From contig NZ_JADMUF010000002.1 of the NCBI RefSeq assembly GCF_015546965.1, positions 187,580-251,579 on the forward strand: DNA of 64,000 bases, read 5' to 3'. The notes beneath the pieces are model-generated. The model had not been told where the DNA came from, made no database searches, and worked only from the letters and a program-made list of their open reading frames with translations. The DNA is from Collinsella aerofaciens. Lineage in GTDB: Bacteria; Actinomycetota; Coriobacteriia; Coriobacteriales; Coriobacteriaceae. This document shows, in pieces, positions 7,890 to 17,519 of the stretch. Made by a program: the position numbers and the translations under genes. Within the stretch, counting starts at the first letter, position 1. Every line of letters starts with the position of its first letter.

Positions 7890-9986
7890 ATGGCAGACGC
7901 TAAGGATTTCCTGTTTGAGATCGGTACGGAGGAAATGCCCTCCGCGCCGCTGAACAATGCCGTCAAGCAGCTTGGCACCATGATCGCCAAGGGTCTCGAC
8001 GAGGCCGGTCTGGCCCACGGCGAGGTCCGCGTGATCTCGAGTCCGCGTCGCCTGGCTGCGCTCGTGGCCAGCGTCGCCACCGCGACCGATGAGGTCCATG
8101 AGGTCAAGCGCGGTCCCGCGGCAAACATTGCCTTCGACGCTGACGGTAACGCCACCAAGGCCGCCCAGGGCTTCGCCCGCAAGTGCGGTGTGGCTGCCGA
8201 GGACCTGGTCCGTCGCGAGGACACTGACGGTCGCGAGTATGTGTTCGCAGAGAAGAACATTCCCTCCGCACCGGCTACGCCGATTCTGACCGCTCTGTGC
8301 GAGAAGACCATCGCCGGCCTGCAATGGCCCAACTACCGCTCCCAGCGCTGGGGCCACGAGCACGCGACGTTCGTTCGTCCGGTCCGCTGGATCTGCTGCC
8401 TTCTGGGCGAGGATGTTGTGCCCGTGTCTTTTGCCGACGTGACGAGTGGGAACACCACGCGCGGTCATCGCGTACTTGGCCCTGGTGACCATGTGGTTGC
8501 CAGCCCCGCCGTCTACGAACAGGTGCTCGAGGACGCCGGCGTGCTTTCTGCCGAGCGTCGTCGCGAGGCCATCCTCGCCGGTATCGCTGAGGTCGAGGCT
8601 GCCCGTCCCGGCTGCCATGTCGATACGCCCAAGAAGGTCTTCGAGGAGGTTATCAACCTCTGCGAGTGGCCGACGGTGCTCGTCGGCACCTTCGACGAGG
8701 AGTTCCTCAAGGTCCCGCATGAGATCATCTGCGAGTCCATGCTCACCAACCAGCGCTACTTCCCGATCTATGACGGCGAGGGCAAGCTCACGCGTGAGTT
8801 CGTGGTCGTCTCCAACAGCAAGCCCGAGAATGCCGAGCGCGTGATCGACGGTAACGAGCGCGTCGTGCGCGCCCGTCTGGACGACGCAAAGTTCTTCTAC
8901 GAGGAGGACCTGAAGATCTCCCTCGACGAGTTCCGTGAGCGTTTGGCCAAGGTCGCCTTCCAGGAGAAGCTCGGTAGCGTGCTCGCCAAGTCCGAGCGCA
9001 TCGAGCAGCTCGCGCTCGCTATCGCCCGCGAGGCTCACCTGGGCGCCCATCTTGCCGCCGACGCTGCTCGCGCCGCGCACCTGTGCAAGGCAGACCTGGT
9101 GTCCAACGCCGTCGTCGAGTTCACGAGCCAGCAGGGCGTGATGGGCGGTTACTACGCCACCGCGATGGGGGAGAACGACGAGGTCGCCCATGCTATTCGC
9201 GATCACTATCGTCCTCGCTTTGCCGGTGACGAGCTGCCCGAGGGCACCGCTGGCTGCATCGTCGCCTGCGCCGACAAGCTCGATACCATCGCCGGTATCT
9301 TTGCCATCGGCGAGCCCCCGACCGGCTCCTCCGACCCCTACGCGCTGCGTCGTGCCGCTATCGGCATCATCAACATCCTGCGCGACCGTCTGCCGATCGA
9401 CCCCACGTCGCTCATTGACTTCGCTCTCGAGCTCTATAGCGAGCAGGGCATTGAGTTCAATGCCGCCGAGGTCGCCCAGCAGGTCCGTGACTTCTTCCAT
9501 GGCCGCTTGGTGAGCATGGCCCGCGACGAGAAGATTCCTGCCGATACCGTCGCCGCCGTCTCCGCGGTGCACATCATCGCCCCGTCCGTCTTCTTCGCCC
9601 GCTGCGCCGCGCTCGACGAGGCCCGCAAGAACGATGCCGAGACCTTCGACAACCTGGCTACCGCCTATGCCCGCGCCGCGCACATCTCCAAGCCCGAGCT
9701 GGGTGCGGAGTACGATCGCAGCCTGATGGGCGAGGCCGAGCTCGCGCTTGCCGATGCGTCCGAGGCTGCCCAGACCGCTGTCGATGCCGCCCTTGCTGCC
9801 GAGGATTACCCGGCCGCATTTGCCGCCCTTGCCGCCCTGCGTGCCCCCATCGACCGCTTCTTCGATGAGGTCATGGTCATGGACAAGGACGAGCAGCTCC
9901 GCGATAATCGCCTTAAGCTGCTCAACCGCTTCGAGGCCGTTTTCTCCGGCATCGCCAACATCGGTGAGCTTGCCCGCAAAAAGTAA
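7890..9986 (+). CDS. glyS: glycine--tRNA ligase beta subunit
   Basis: tRNA-binding subunit of alpha2beta2 GlyRS. Conserved opening FLFEIGTEEMPSAPL, the HD-like central region (TSQQGVMGGYYA, then DKLDTIAGIFAIGEPPTGSSDPYALRR) and the C-terminal anticodon-binding DALR-type region. 698 aa is full length. It forms a two-gene unit with glyQ. Confidence 0.97.
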   Translation: MADAKDFLFEIGTEEMPSAPLNNAVKQLGTMIAKGLDEAGLAHGEVRVISSPRRLAALVASVATATDEVHEVKRGPAANIAFDADGNATKAAQGFARKCGVAAEDLVRREDTDGREYVFAEKNIPSAPATPILTALCEKTIAGLQWPNYRSQRWGHEHATFVRPVRWICCLLGEDVVPVSFADVTSGNTTRGHRVLGPGDHVVASPAVYEQVLEDAGVLSAERRREAILAGIAEVEAARPGCHVDTPKKVFEEVINLCEWPTVLVGTFDEEFLKVPHEIICESMLTNQRYFPIYDGEGKLTREFVVVSNSKPENAERVIDGNERVVRARLDDAKFFYEEDLKISLDEFRERLAKVAFQEKLGSVLAKSERIEQLALAIAREAHLGAHLAADAARAAHLCKADLVSNAVVEFTSQQGVMGGYYATAMGENDEVAHAIRDHYRPRFAGDELPEGTAGCIVACADKLDTIAGIFAIGEPPTGSSDPYALRRAAIGIINILRDRLPIDPTSLIDFALELYSEQGIEFNAAEVAQQVRDFFHGRLVSMARDEKIPADTVAAVSAVHIIAPSVFFARCAALDEARKNDAETFDNLATAYARAAHISKPELGAEYDRSLMGEAELALADASEAAQTAVDAALAAEDYPAAFAALAALRAPIDRFFDEVMVMDKDEQLRDNRLKLLNRFEAVFSGIANIGELARKK

Positions 9987-10020
9987 GCCAGCCTGCGCAT
10001 AAGCGCAAAAGGAGCCCCGC

Positions 10021-10887
10021 ATGGATTGCCCGGTCACCGCTCGTCCCACCGTTATCGTTATCTCCGACTCGCTCGGTGATACCGCTTGTGAGGTGGTGCT
10101 TGCGGCGTCCGGGCAATTTGATGAAGGGGCTTTTCGCGTTTTGCGCCTGCCCAAGGTGGCCTCCGTGGAGCAGGTCAGGTCATTTGTGGGGCCGCGCGTC
10201 GATTCCGACCATCGCGATATCGCCGTGTTCCACACCATTGTCGATCCGGCCCTTCGTGCTCGTGTGCTCGACTACTTGGGCATGCTGCACATTCGCTCGG
10301 TCGACCTGATCGGTCCGACGCTCGCCGTGCTGTCGTCGCTTATCGGTGTGTCGCCCAAGGGCGTTGCGGGTGTGATTCACAAGACCGATGACCGCTATTT
10401 CCATCGCATCGAGGCCATGGAGTATTTCGTTGAGCACGATGATGGGCGCGGCTGCGACGATCTGTCGGGTGCCGATATCGTGCTGCTGGGTGTATCCCGT
10501 ACGTCCAAGACGCCGCTGTCGATGTATTTGGCCTATCAAGGTTATAAGGTTGCCAATGTTCCTTTGGCCCATGGCATGGAGCCGCCGAAGTCGATTTACG
10601 AGGTTGACCCGATGCGCCTGTTCGGCCTGATTTCGACCGTCGATGTGATTTCCGAAATTCGCGATAGCCGCTTGGGCGATGACTACGCTCGTGCCGTTGC
10701 CGGCTCTTATGCCGAGCCCGAGAGCGTGCGCAGCGAGCTCGAGGAAGCTCGTGCCCTCATGAAGCGCCTAGGCTGCTTTGTGGTGCGTACCGACGGCAAG
10801 GCCATCGAGGAAAGCGCTGCCGAGATCATTAGCCACTTGGAGGAAATCCAAGAAGCTCGCGCCCGCCGCGCCGCCCGTCGAGCCTAA
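10021..10887 (+). CDS. ppsR: PPDK regulatory protein (kinase/pyrophosphorylase)
   Basis: DUF299 family bifunctional enzyme that inactivates pyruvate phosphate dikinase by ADP-dependent threonine phosphorylation and reactivates it by Pi-dependent dephosphorylation. The P-loop-like GVSRTSKTPLSMYLA is visible, along with the N-terminal ISDSLGDTA. ATG 10021 has AAAGGAG upstream. The next gene is PPDK itself, which fixes the substrate as PPDK rather than PEP synthase. A 250-base gap between the two suggests separate promoters. Confidence 0.93.
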   Translation: MDCPVTARPTVIVISDSLGDTACEVVLAASGQFDEGAFRVLRLPKVASVEQVRSFVGPRVDSDHRDIAVFHTIVDPALRARVLDYLGMLHIRSVDLIGPTLAVLSSLIGVSPKGVAGVIHKTDDRYFHRIEAMEYFVEHDDGRGCDDLSGADIVLLGVSRTSKTPLSMYLAYQGYKVANVPLAHGMEPPKSIYEVDPMRLFGLISTVDVISEIRDSRLGDDYARAVAGSYAEPESVRSELEEARALMKRLGCFVVRTDGKAIEESAAEIISHLEEIQEARARRAARRA

Positions 10888-10977
10888 TATTAGTAGCATT
10901 TTGATAAAGCGATTTAGCAAAAACATCGCATCTGACCTGCTTTTTTATTGTAGTGGTATCTTCATAAGGTAACCAAC

Positions 10978-11115
10978 TTTACCTACCGTTTACCGCCAGT
11001 TTTAGCACGTTTACCAAACCGCGTATCCTCTGCTCAAGCCCGTTCAAATCCGGCCGTATAGTTCCCTCACGGCCCGCATCCGGCGGGTCGATTCGTTACC
11101 ACGGTCGTGCGCGTA
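10978..11115 (+). promoter_or_regulatory. TTTACC repeats and presumed ppdK control region
   Basis: The 250-base gap before ppdK carries TTTACC three times in the same orientation (10978-10983, 10989-10994, 11010-11015; 11 and 21 bases apart) and an inverted partial copy GGTAACC at 10968. A TATAGT hexamer follows at 11057-11062 without a convincing -35. The phased spacing suggests regulator binding. Confidence 0.4.
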
Positions 11116-11137
11116 AGCGCATGGAAGGGGAAGTATC

Positions 11138-13888
11138 GTGAGCGATTGCAAGAGGGTTTACCGTTTTGGAACCGACGCCCAGGGCACCTGTGTCACCGAG
11201 GGCGACAAGTCCATGAACTTCGTGCTTGGCGGCAAGGGCGCAAACCTTGCCGAGATGAGCCGCATCGGCCTGCCGGTTCCCGGTGGCTTTACTATTACCT
11301 GCCAGACCTGTGTCGAGTACTCCGGTGCCGGCAACGTCTGGCCCGAAGGCGCACTCGATGAGATTGTTGCCGCCGAGGCAGACCTCGAGGCCCGTTGCGG
11401 CAAGAAGCTCGGCGACGCCTCCGACCCGCTGCTCGTGTCGGTCCGCTCGGGCGCTCCGTTCTCCATGCCCGGTATGATGGACACAGTCCTCAACCTGGGC
11501 CTCAACGACGATTCGGTCCAGGGCCTTATCGCCCAGACGCAGAATCCGCGCTTTGCCTGGGACAGCTATCGTCGCTTTATCCAGATGTTCTCCAACGTCG
11601 TCATGGGTGTTGACGCCGACCTGTTCGAGAACGCCCTGACCCAGGCCCGCCTGGTCGCCGGAGTTCGCGTCGACTCCGAGCTTTCGGTCGAGGACCTGCA
11701 GGAGCTCGTCGAGACCTTCAAGGGCATCTTCTCTGATAACGTCGAGGCCGCCCTGTATCCCGAGCTTGAGGTTGCCGACGGCAAGCCCGTCTTCCCGCAC
11801 GATCCGGAGCTTCAGTTGCGCCTTGCCATCCAGGCCGTCTTTGGCAGCTGGATGAACGAGCGCGCCTGCATCTACCGCAAACAGCACGGCATCTCTGACG
11901 AGCTCGGTACTGCCGTCAACGTCCAGGCCATGGTCTTTGGCAATAAGGGCGAGACCTCTGCGACCGGCGTCGCCTTTACGCGCAACCCGGCAGACGGCAC
12001 CAAGGAGTTCTACGGTGACTTTTTGGTTAACGCCCAGGGCGAGGACGTCGTCGCCGGCATCCGCAACACCGAGCCCATCGCCGACCTCAAGGCCACCCCG
12101 GGCCTTGAGTCCGCGGGCGAGGAGCTCGAGCGCGTCTTCCTGACGCTCGAGGATCACTATCGCGATATGTGCGATATTGAGTTCACCATCGAGCAGGGCA
12201 AGCTCTGGATGCTCCAGACCCGCGTGGGCAAGCGTACCGCCACTGCCGCCCTGCGCATCGCTATCGAAATGGTCGAGGAGGGACTGATCACCCGCGAGGA
12301 GGCCGTAAGCCGCATCGATCCTGCGCAGCTTGACCAGCTCCTGCACCCGCAGTTTGACGCCTCCAAGAAGTACGAGGCGCTGGCCTGCGGTCTTAACGCC
12401 AGCCCTGGTGCCGCCGTGGGCGAGGTCGTGTTCTCGAGCGACGATGCCGTCGCGCGTTCCGCCGAGGGCCGCAAAGTCATTCTGGTTCGCTGGGAGACCA
12501 ACCCCGACGACCTGAAAGGCATGGTCGCCGCCGAGGGCATTCTGACAAGCCACGGTGGCAAGACGAGCCATGCCGCCGTTATCGCCCGCGGCATGGGTAC
12601 GCCCTGCGTCTGCGGCGTTGAGCGCTTCCACATCGACGCCGCCGAGAAGGTCGTGCGTATCGAGGGCAGCGATCGCGTGCTGCACGAGGGCGACATCATC
12701 TCCATCGACGGCACCCAAGGCATCGTCGTCGACGGCGCGGTCGACTTGGTCTCTGCAGAGCTCACCGGTGACCTGGACACCATCCTGTCCTGGGCCGACG
12801 AGATCCGTCTGGACGAGACCGACGGTCACGCCAACCACGTGCGCGTCAACGCAGACAACCCCGAGGATGCCGCACTCGCGCTCGAGTTTGGCGCCGAGGC
12901 CATTGGCCTGTGCCGCACCGAGCACATGTTCCTGGGTGACCGCAAGAACATTATCCAGAGCTTTATCCTGTCTGACGATGAGGCCGTGAAGCAGCAGGCC
13001 CTGGCCGACCTACTCAAGGTTCAGACCGAGGACTTCCTGGCGATGTTCAAGACCATGTCCGGTCGCGATGTGGTCGTCCGCCTGCTTGATCCGCCGCTTC
13101 ATGAGTTCCTGGATAATCCTCGCGAACTCGAGGTCGCCATCACCAAGAAGGAAGCCGCTGGCGCCAGCGAGGAAGAGCTTGCCGTCCTGCGCACCCGCCT
13201 GCGTCGTATCGACGGCATGGTCGAGTCGAACCCCATGCTCGGCCTACGCGGCGTGCGCCTGTCCGTCGTCTTTAGCGATCTGCCGCTCATGCAGGTCCGC
13301 GCCGTCGCCACGGCTGCCGCCCGCCTTATCAAGGAGGGCGTCGACCCGCGCCCCGAGATTATGGTCCCGCTCGTTTCCATTACGGCCGAGCATGTCCAGA
13401 CCCGCGAGGTCATCGAGCGCGTGATCGCCGAGGTTTCCGCCGAAGAGGGCGTCGAGCTCAACATTCCCGTGGGCACGATGCTCGAGCTGCCGCGCGCCTG
13501 CATGGTCGCCGACGAGATCGCCCAGCATGCCGACTTCTTCTGCTTTGGCACCAACGACCTTACGCAGACGACCTTCGGCTTCTCCCGCGACGATGCCGAG
13601 GCCAAGTTCATCTCGCTGTACATGCACAAGAAGATCTTGAAGGACAACCCCTTCGAGACCATCGACGCGGCGGTGCTCGAGCTGGTGCGCATGGCCGTCG
13701 AAAAGGGTCGCGCCATCAACCCCGACATGCACTTTGGCGTGTGTGGCGAGCACGGCGGCGACCCCAAGTCCATCAAGGGCCTGTTTAACGTGGCCGATGT
13801 GGACTATGTGTCCTGCTCGCCCTACCGCGTGCCCCTCGCACGCCTGGCTGCCGCCCAGGCCAAGCTCGAGGCGAAGCGCTCCGCCTAA
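11138..13888 (+). CDS. ppdK: pyruvate, phosphate dikinase
   Basis: Interconverts pyruvate+ATP+Pi with PEP+AMP+PPi; in fermenters it can work glycolytically with pyrophosphate. The ATP-grasp region begins at GGKGANLAEM, the phosphohistidine is in GGKTSHAAVIARGMG with the regulatory Thr directly before Ser-His, and the PEP domain ends with the catalytic Cys in HFGVCGEHGGDP. 916 aa is slightly longer than the roughly 875-aa norm. GTG 11138 has GGAAGGGGAAG upstream. Its regulator is the preceding gene. Confidence 0.97.
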   Translation: MSDCKRVYRFGTDAQGTCVTEGDKSMNFVLGGKGANLAEMSRIGLPVPGGFTITCQTCVEYSGAGNVWPEGALDEIVAAEADLEARCGKKLGDASDPLLVSVRSGAPFSMPGMMDTVLNLGLNDDSVQGLIAQTQNPRFAWDSYRRFIQMFSNVVMGVDADLFENALTQARLVAGVRVDSELSVEDLQELVETFKGIFSDNVEAALYPELEVADGKPVFPHDPELQLRLAIQAVFGSWMNERACIYRKQHGISDELGTAVNVQAMVFGNKGETSATGVAFTRNPADGTKEFYGDFLVNAQGEDVVAGIRNTEPIADLKATPGLESAGEELERVFLTLEDHYRDMCDIEFTIEQGKLWMLQTRVGKRTATAALRIAIEMVEEGLITREEAVSRIDPAQLDQLLHPQFDASKKYEALACGLNASPGAAVGEVVFSSDDAVARSAEGRKVILVRWETNPDDLKGMVAAEGILTSHGGKTSHAAVIARGMGTPCVCGVERFHIDAAEKVVRIEGSDRVLHEGDIISIDGTQGIVVDGAVDLVSAELTGDLDTILSWADEIRLDETDGHANHVRVNADNPEDAALALEFGAEAIGLCRTEHMFLGDRKNIIQSFILSDDEAVKQQALADLLKVQTEDFLAMFKTMSGRDVVVRLLDPPLHEFLDNPRELEVAITKKEAAGASEEELAVLRTRLRRIDGMVESNPMLGLRGVRLSVVFSDLPLMQVRAVATAAARLIKEGVDPRPEIMVPLVSITAEHVQTREVIERVIAEVSAEEGVELNIPVGTMLELPRACMVADEIAQHADFFCFGTNDLTQTTFGFSRDDAEAKFISLYMHKKILKDNPFETIDAAVLELVRMAVEKGRAINPDMHFGVCGEHGGDPKSIKGLFNVADVDYVSCSPYRVPLARLAAAQAKLEAKRSA

Positions 13889-13926
13889 CGTTTTGGGTAT
13901 AGACGCCTAGCGTAGCCCCCTTCATG

Positions 13927-13960
13927 CCGCCCGCCTCATTCGTGAGGCGGGCGGTTATCA
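13927..13960 (+). terminator. hairpin terminator after ppdK
   Basis: Perfect 12-bp stem CCGCCCGCCTCA / TGAGGCGGGCGG with a TTCG tetraloop (13927-13954). The T-tract after it is poor (TTATCATG), so release may be incomplete or Rho-assisted. Confidence 0.7.
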
Positions 13961-14000
13961 TGTGCGGGTTTTGTCTTTTTGTCTGCGTAAAAAATTGTTC

Positions 14001-14028
14001 TTGCAGCAGAAACCCGCGCGTGTATACT
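14001..14028 (+). promoter_or_regulatory. promoter of rplS
   Basis: TTGCAG (14001-14006), 16-base spacer, TATACT (14023-14028). This predicts a leader of about 60 bases before rplS. Confidence 0.7.
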
Positions 14029-14097
14029 CGAATACGTTTGTTCAACTACGTGCCGGCCAAGGTGGTACGGCACCTCTAGAAGAGTAAGGAATTGCAC

Positions 14098-14439
14098 ATG
14101 GATTACATCCGCGCAATCGAGCGTCAGCAGATCCGCGAGGACATCCCGCAGGTCCGCGTTGCCGACAACGTCAAGGTTCACTACCGCATTAAGGAAGGCG
14201 ACCGCGAGCGCATCCAGGTTTTCCAGGGTGACGTCATCCGCATGGCCGGCGCCGGTGCCCGTGAGACCTTCACCGTCCGCAAGATTTCCTTCGGTGTCGG
14301 TGTTGAGCGTACCTTCCCGCTTCACAGCCCCAAGATCGCCAAGCTCGAGGTCGTCCGTCATGGTCGCGTCCGTCGCGCCAAGCTGTACTACCTCCGCGAC
14401 AAGGTGGGCAAGGCTGCTCGCATCCCCGAGAAGCGCTAA
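14098..14439 (+). CDS. rplS: 50S ribosomal protein L19
   Basis: Large-subunit protein at the 30S-50S interface. Conserved features: [28 protein letters not shown] and the basic C-terminus [24 protein letters not shown] 14098 is used because AAGGAA lies 6 bases upstream; TTG 14092 is in frame but too close to that site. 113 aa is normal. It has its own promoter and terminator, separate from the rpsP-trmD group it often joins in other phyla. Confidence 0.97.
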   Translation: MDYIRAIERQQIREDIPQVRVADNVKVHYRIKEGDRERIQVFQGDVIRMAGAGARETFTVRKISFGVGVERTFPLHSPKIAKLEVVRHGRVRRAKLYYLRDKVGKAARIPEKR

Positions 14440-14473
14440 GAAGATCGCAGCGTCTGTCCACTCGTTTGGACAA

Positions 14474-14504
14474 AAGGGTCACCTTCGGGTGGCCCTTCTT
14501 TTTA
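14474..14504 (+). terminator. intrinsic terminator after rplS
   Basis: 10-bp stem AAGGGTCACC / GGTGGCCCTT with a TTCG loop, then CTTTTT. Confidence 0.9.
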
Positions 14505-14532
14505 TCTGATTTGCATGCAAGGAGGCCCCGAT

Positions 14533-15321
14533 ATGGCCAATATGACGAGCTCGGTTTCGGCATCGCAGGTTGCCGGCGAGCTGGCGAGCGCCACGTTTGA
14601 GGAGATTCCCGCCCTCGTGGAACATTATCGTGAGGATCCGCGCCAGCAAGTGATCAAGGCTTGCGAGCGTGCTCTTAAGCGCCATGCCAAGGAACTTGCC
14701 GAGCGCGAGCGCGTCAACGGCATGTACGAGCTGATGCGCGAGCTCGGTGGGGATGGCGTGGTCGTGGGTGTTGACGAGGTGGGTCGTGGCTCGGTGGCCG
14801 GTCCTTTGACGGTGTGCGCCGTATGCCTTCCCATGGAGCCGCGCGTCTGGGGCATCAATGATTCCAAAAAGCTCACGCCGGCGCGCCGCGAGCTGCTCTC
14901 GGTGAAGATTGCCGAGGTCGCGACGGCGATTGGTTTTTGCCATATCGCACCTGCGGATATCGATGATATGGGCATGGCCCGCGCCATCCGCGCTGCCGTC
15001 GCGGGCGCCGTGGCCGATACGGGACTCGAGCCCGATTGCGTGCTTATGGACGGTAACCCCTTGGGTGCCGTTCCCAACGAGCGCGACGTGGTGAAGGGCG
15101 ATGCCAAAATCGCCTGTATCGCCGCGGCGTCCATCATGGCCAAGGTCACGCGTGACGAGATGATGGTCGAGTACGACGCCGAGTATCCCGAGTATCATTT
15201 GGCCGAGTCGAAGGGCTACGCAAGCCCCGAGCACATCGAGGCGATCCGCAAACACGGACTTTGTCCGCTGCACCGCGTGAGCTTTTGCGGAAACTTTCTG
15301 CAGACTGAGCGCCTTTTTTAG
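14533..15321 (+). CDS. rnhB: ribonuclease HII
   Basis: Cuts RNA of RNA-DNA hybrids and single ribonucleotides in DNA. The catalytic domain begins with VVGVDEVGRGSVAGPL (the DE pair); further acidic sites lie in DSKKLTPARRE, VLMDGNPL and AAASIMAKVTRD. It has about 75 residues in front of the catalytic core, as in Firmicutes RNase HII. ATG 14533 is chosen because AGGAGG sits 7 bases upstream (14520-14525). 262 aa. Confidence 0.96.
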   Translation: MANMTSSVSASQVAGELASATFEEIPALVEHYREDPRQQVIKACERALKRHAKELAERERVNGMYELMRELGGDGVVVGVDEVGRGSVAGPLTVCAVCLPMEPRVWGINDSKKLTPARRELLSVKIAEVATAIGFCHIAPADIDDMGMARAIRAAVAGAVADTGLEPDCVLMDGNPLGAVPNERDVVKGDAKIACIAAASIMAKVTRDEMMVEYDAEYPEYHLAESKGYASPEHIEAIRKHGLCPLHRVSFCGNFLQTERLF

Positions 15322-15370
15322 GTCAATTGTGGAGACGGGGACCTCTGGCGTTTTATAAACCTGCTGGTAG

Positions 15371-15412
15371 CGGGCCGTGTGCAACGTGATTGTTGCGTAC
15401 GGCCCGTTTTTT
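15371..15412 (+). terminator. intrinsic terminator after rnhB
   Basis: 15-bp stem with wobble pairs: CGGGCCGT and GTGCAAC pair with GTTGCGT and ACGGCCCG around loop GTGATT, followed by six T. Confidence 0.9.
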
Positions 15413-15510
15413 GTCGGCATTTGGTCAGCTTTTGGTTTGCTTCCGGTACTTACCCGCATGAAAGGTGCCCTCATCATCGGGGCAATGCAGTGTGCGGGAA
15501 AGGAGACCCC

Positions 15511-15996
15511 ATGTGTGCCGCAAGCAAAAAGAGCAAGACGCAGCAACTCAAGGAACGCTGGGAAGACGGCGAGCTCGACTGCGGGGCGATGACGCCCGAG
15601 TTTATCAAGGGGCTCAGTCCCCGCGAGCTCGGCATGCTGGGCGAGCTGATCACCATCGATTACTTTAACGAGCGTGGATACACCTTGTTGGAGCAGGGCT
15701 ATCGTTGCATTGAGGGCGAAGCCGATCTGGTGCTGCTCGATGAGCTCGACGATGTCGTGGTGATGGCCGAGGTCAAGACGAGGCGCGTCGCCCTGGATTG
15801 CGCCACGCGGGTCTTTCCCGAGGAGGCCGTGGACGCCCAAAAGCAGCGTCGGTATCGCCGTATCGCAAGTTGCTATCTCATGGAGCACTATCCGCTCAGG
15901 TCGATTCGCTTCGATGCCGTGGGCGTCACCATCCGCGGCGGGCATATCGCCGAGATCGAGCACCAGTACAATGCGTTCGATTGGCAGGTGTCGTGA
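15511..15996 (+). CDS. yraN: YraN-family endonuclease-like protein (UPF0102)
   Basis: Small restriction-endonuclease-fold protein of unproven function, commonly next to rnhB and comM. The fold signature is seen as GELITIDYF, then GEADLVLLDELDDVVVMAEVKTR, giving the E...D...ExK catalytic pattern, then KQRRYRRIASCYL. There are about 30 residues before the domain. ATG 15511 has AAAGGAGA upstream. Its stop overlaps the start of comM. Confidence 0.88.
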   Translation: MCAASKKSKTQQLKERWEDGELDCGAMTPEFIKGLSPRELGMLGELITIDYFNERGYTLLEQGYRCIEGEADLVLLDELDDVVVMAEVKTRRVALDCATRVFPEEAVDAQKQRRYRRIASCYLMEHYPLRSIRFDAVGVTIRGGHIAEIEHQYNAFDWQVS

Positions 15997-17519
15997 TGGC
16001 GTTCGAGACGTTTGCCGTACACGCGGCCTGCATCCGCGGCGTCGAGGCAATTCCCGTCACCGTCGAGGTCTCGCTTGCCGGTGGCGTTCCGGGCATCCAG
16101 ATGCTCGGCATTCCGAGTATGGAGGTGATGGAGTCACGCGGGCGTATCCGGTGTGCCATGCGCTCGGCCGGCTTCGAGATCCCTCGGTCTGGCATTACCG
16201 TCAACCTGGCACCCGGCGATATCCGTAAAACCGGCAGCGGTTTTGACCTGCCGATTGCCATCGCGGTTCTGGCGGCCGACGGGCAGATTCCCCGTGACAA
16301 CCTCGATCGCTGCCTTATCGCAGGTGAGCTTGGTCTGGACGGCACGGTGCTGCCCGTCAAGGGCGAGGTGGCGTTTCAGCTGTTGGCGCGCGATATGGGG
16401 CTTTCCTTTATCGCCGGTAGGTCCGATCAGCATGTGCCGCTTGCAGGCGTTGACTGCGGCTTTATCGAACACCTATCTCAGCTTGCCCATGGCATGGGGG
16501 ATGCCGCACGGCATTACCTGGATTCTGAAGTGCTCGAGGCGACCTTTGAGCCCGAGCTCGATTATGCCGACGTGCTGGGGCAGGAGGTCGCCAAGCGCGG
16601 CATGGCGCTTGCGGCCGCCGGCGAGCTCGGCCTGCTCATGATCGGCTCGCCCGGTTCGGGCAAGACCATGCTTGCGCGGCGCATGACAGGCATTTTGCCC
16701 GAGCTTTCTCTCGAGGATCAGCAAGAGGCACTGTGCATCCATTCGGTCTTGGGCGAGAACATCGATGGACTGCTTGCGGGGCATCGCCCCTTCCGCAGCC
16801 CCCATCACAGTATTTCGACCGCGGGACTCATCGGCGGCGGGCGTCCGGTGCATCCGGGCGAAATTAGCCTAGCTCATGGCGGCGTGCTCTTTTTGGATGA
16901 GCTCGCCGAGTTTCCCACCGGCGTGCTGCAGACGCTGCGTCAGCCCATCGAGCGCGGTTACGTAAGGATCGTGCGCGTTGACGGGGCCTTTACGTTCCCG
17001 TCGCGCTTTCAGCTGCTAGCTGCGAGCAATCCCTGCCCCTGCGGATTTTTGGGAGATCGCGAAGTGCCGTGTCGCTGTTCCGCGTCGATGGTCGAGCGCT
17101 ACCGGGGCAAGTTGCGCGGTCCTTTGGCTGATCGTATCGACATGATGATCGATGTGACCCGCCCCGATCCTCAGGTGATCATTGAGGGCGCGGAGGGTAT
17201 GTCATCGGCCGAGCTGCGCGATTACGTCGTGCGTGGGCGCGCCTTTCGCGCCTGGCGTGAATCCCGTATGGACGATGCGGACACCGAGGCCGAGGAAGAC
17301 GAGTCGCGGTCCATTGACGGCGTCGTTTCGACCTTTGGGCTTGATGAGGCTGCCGAGAAATGCGTGCTCGGCCTGTCGAGGCGCACACATCTCACGGGTC
17401 GCGGCATCGTGCGCCTGGTACGTATCGCACGCACGATCGCCGATGTCGCCGAAAGCGAACGGGTATCGCTGGATCACGTGCTCGAGGCGGCGATGTATCA
17501 GGGAAGGAGGGACCAATAA
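15996..17519 (+). CDS. comM: YifB/ComM Mg-chelatase-like AAA ATPase
   Basis: Hexameric helicase family; ComM extends heteroduplex during integration of DNA taken up in transformation. Order: N-terminal ChlI-like domain (VEVSLAGGVPGIQMLG), Walker A GSPGSGKTMLARR, Walker B GGVLFLDELAEF, a CPCG/CRC cysteine cluster (NPCPCGFLGD, then CRCS), and the C-terminal lid. ATG 15996 overlaps the yraN stop by one base. It forms a tight unit with yraN and dprA. Confidence 0.93.
   Translation: MAFETFAVHAACIRGVEAIPVTVEVSLAGGVPGIQMLGIPSMEVMESRGRIRCAMRSAGFEIPRSGITVNLAPGDIRKTGSGFDLPIAIAVLAADGQIPRDNLDRCLIAGELGLDGTVLPVKGEVAFQLLARDMGLSFIAGRSDQHVPLAGVDCGFIEHLSQLAHGMGDAARHYLDSEVLEATFEPELDYADVLGQEVAKRGMALAAAGELGLLMIGSPGSGKTMLARRMTGILPELSLEDQQEALCIHSVLGENIDGLLAGHRPFRSPHHSISTAGLIGGGRPVHPGEISLAHGGVLFLDELAEFPTGVLQTLRQPIERGYVRIVRVDGAFTFPSRFQLLAASNPCPCGFLGDREVPCRCSASMVERYRGKLRGPLADRIDMMIDVTRPDPQVIIEGAEGMSSAELRDYVVRGRAFRAWRESRMDDADTEAEEDESRSIDGVVSTFGLDEAAEKCVLGLSRRTHLTGRGIVRLVRIARTIADVAESERVSLDHVLEAAMYQGRRDQ

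Noticed and set aside
6984-10238. 1084-codon open frame on the minus strand across glyQ-glyS
   Set aside because: It is the antisense shadow of two highly conserved genes; the product is low-complexity Gly/Leu/Ala/Asp sequence with no recognisable domain. GC-rich codon bias explains it.
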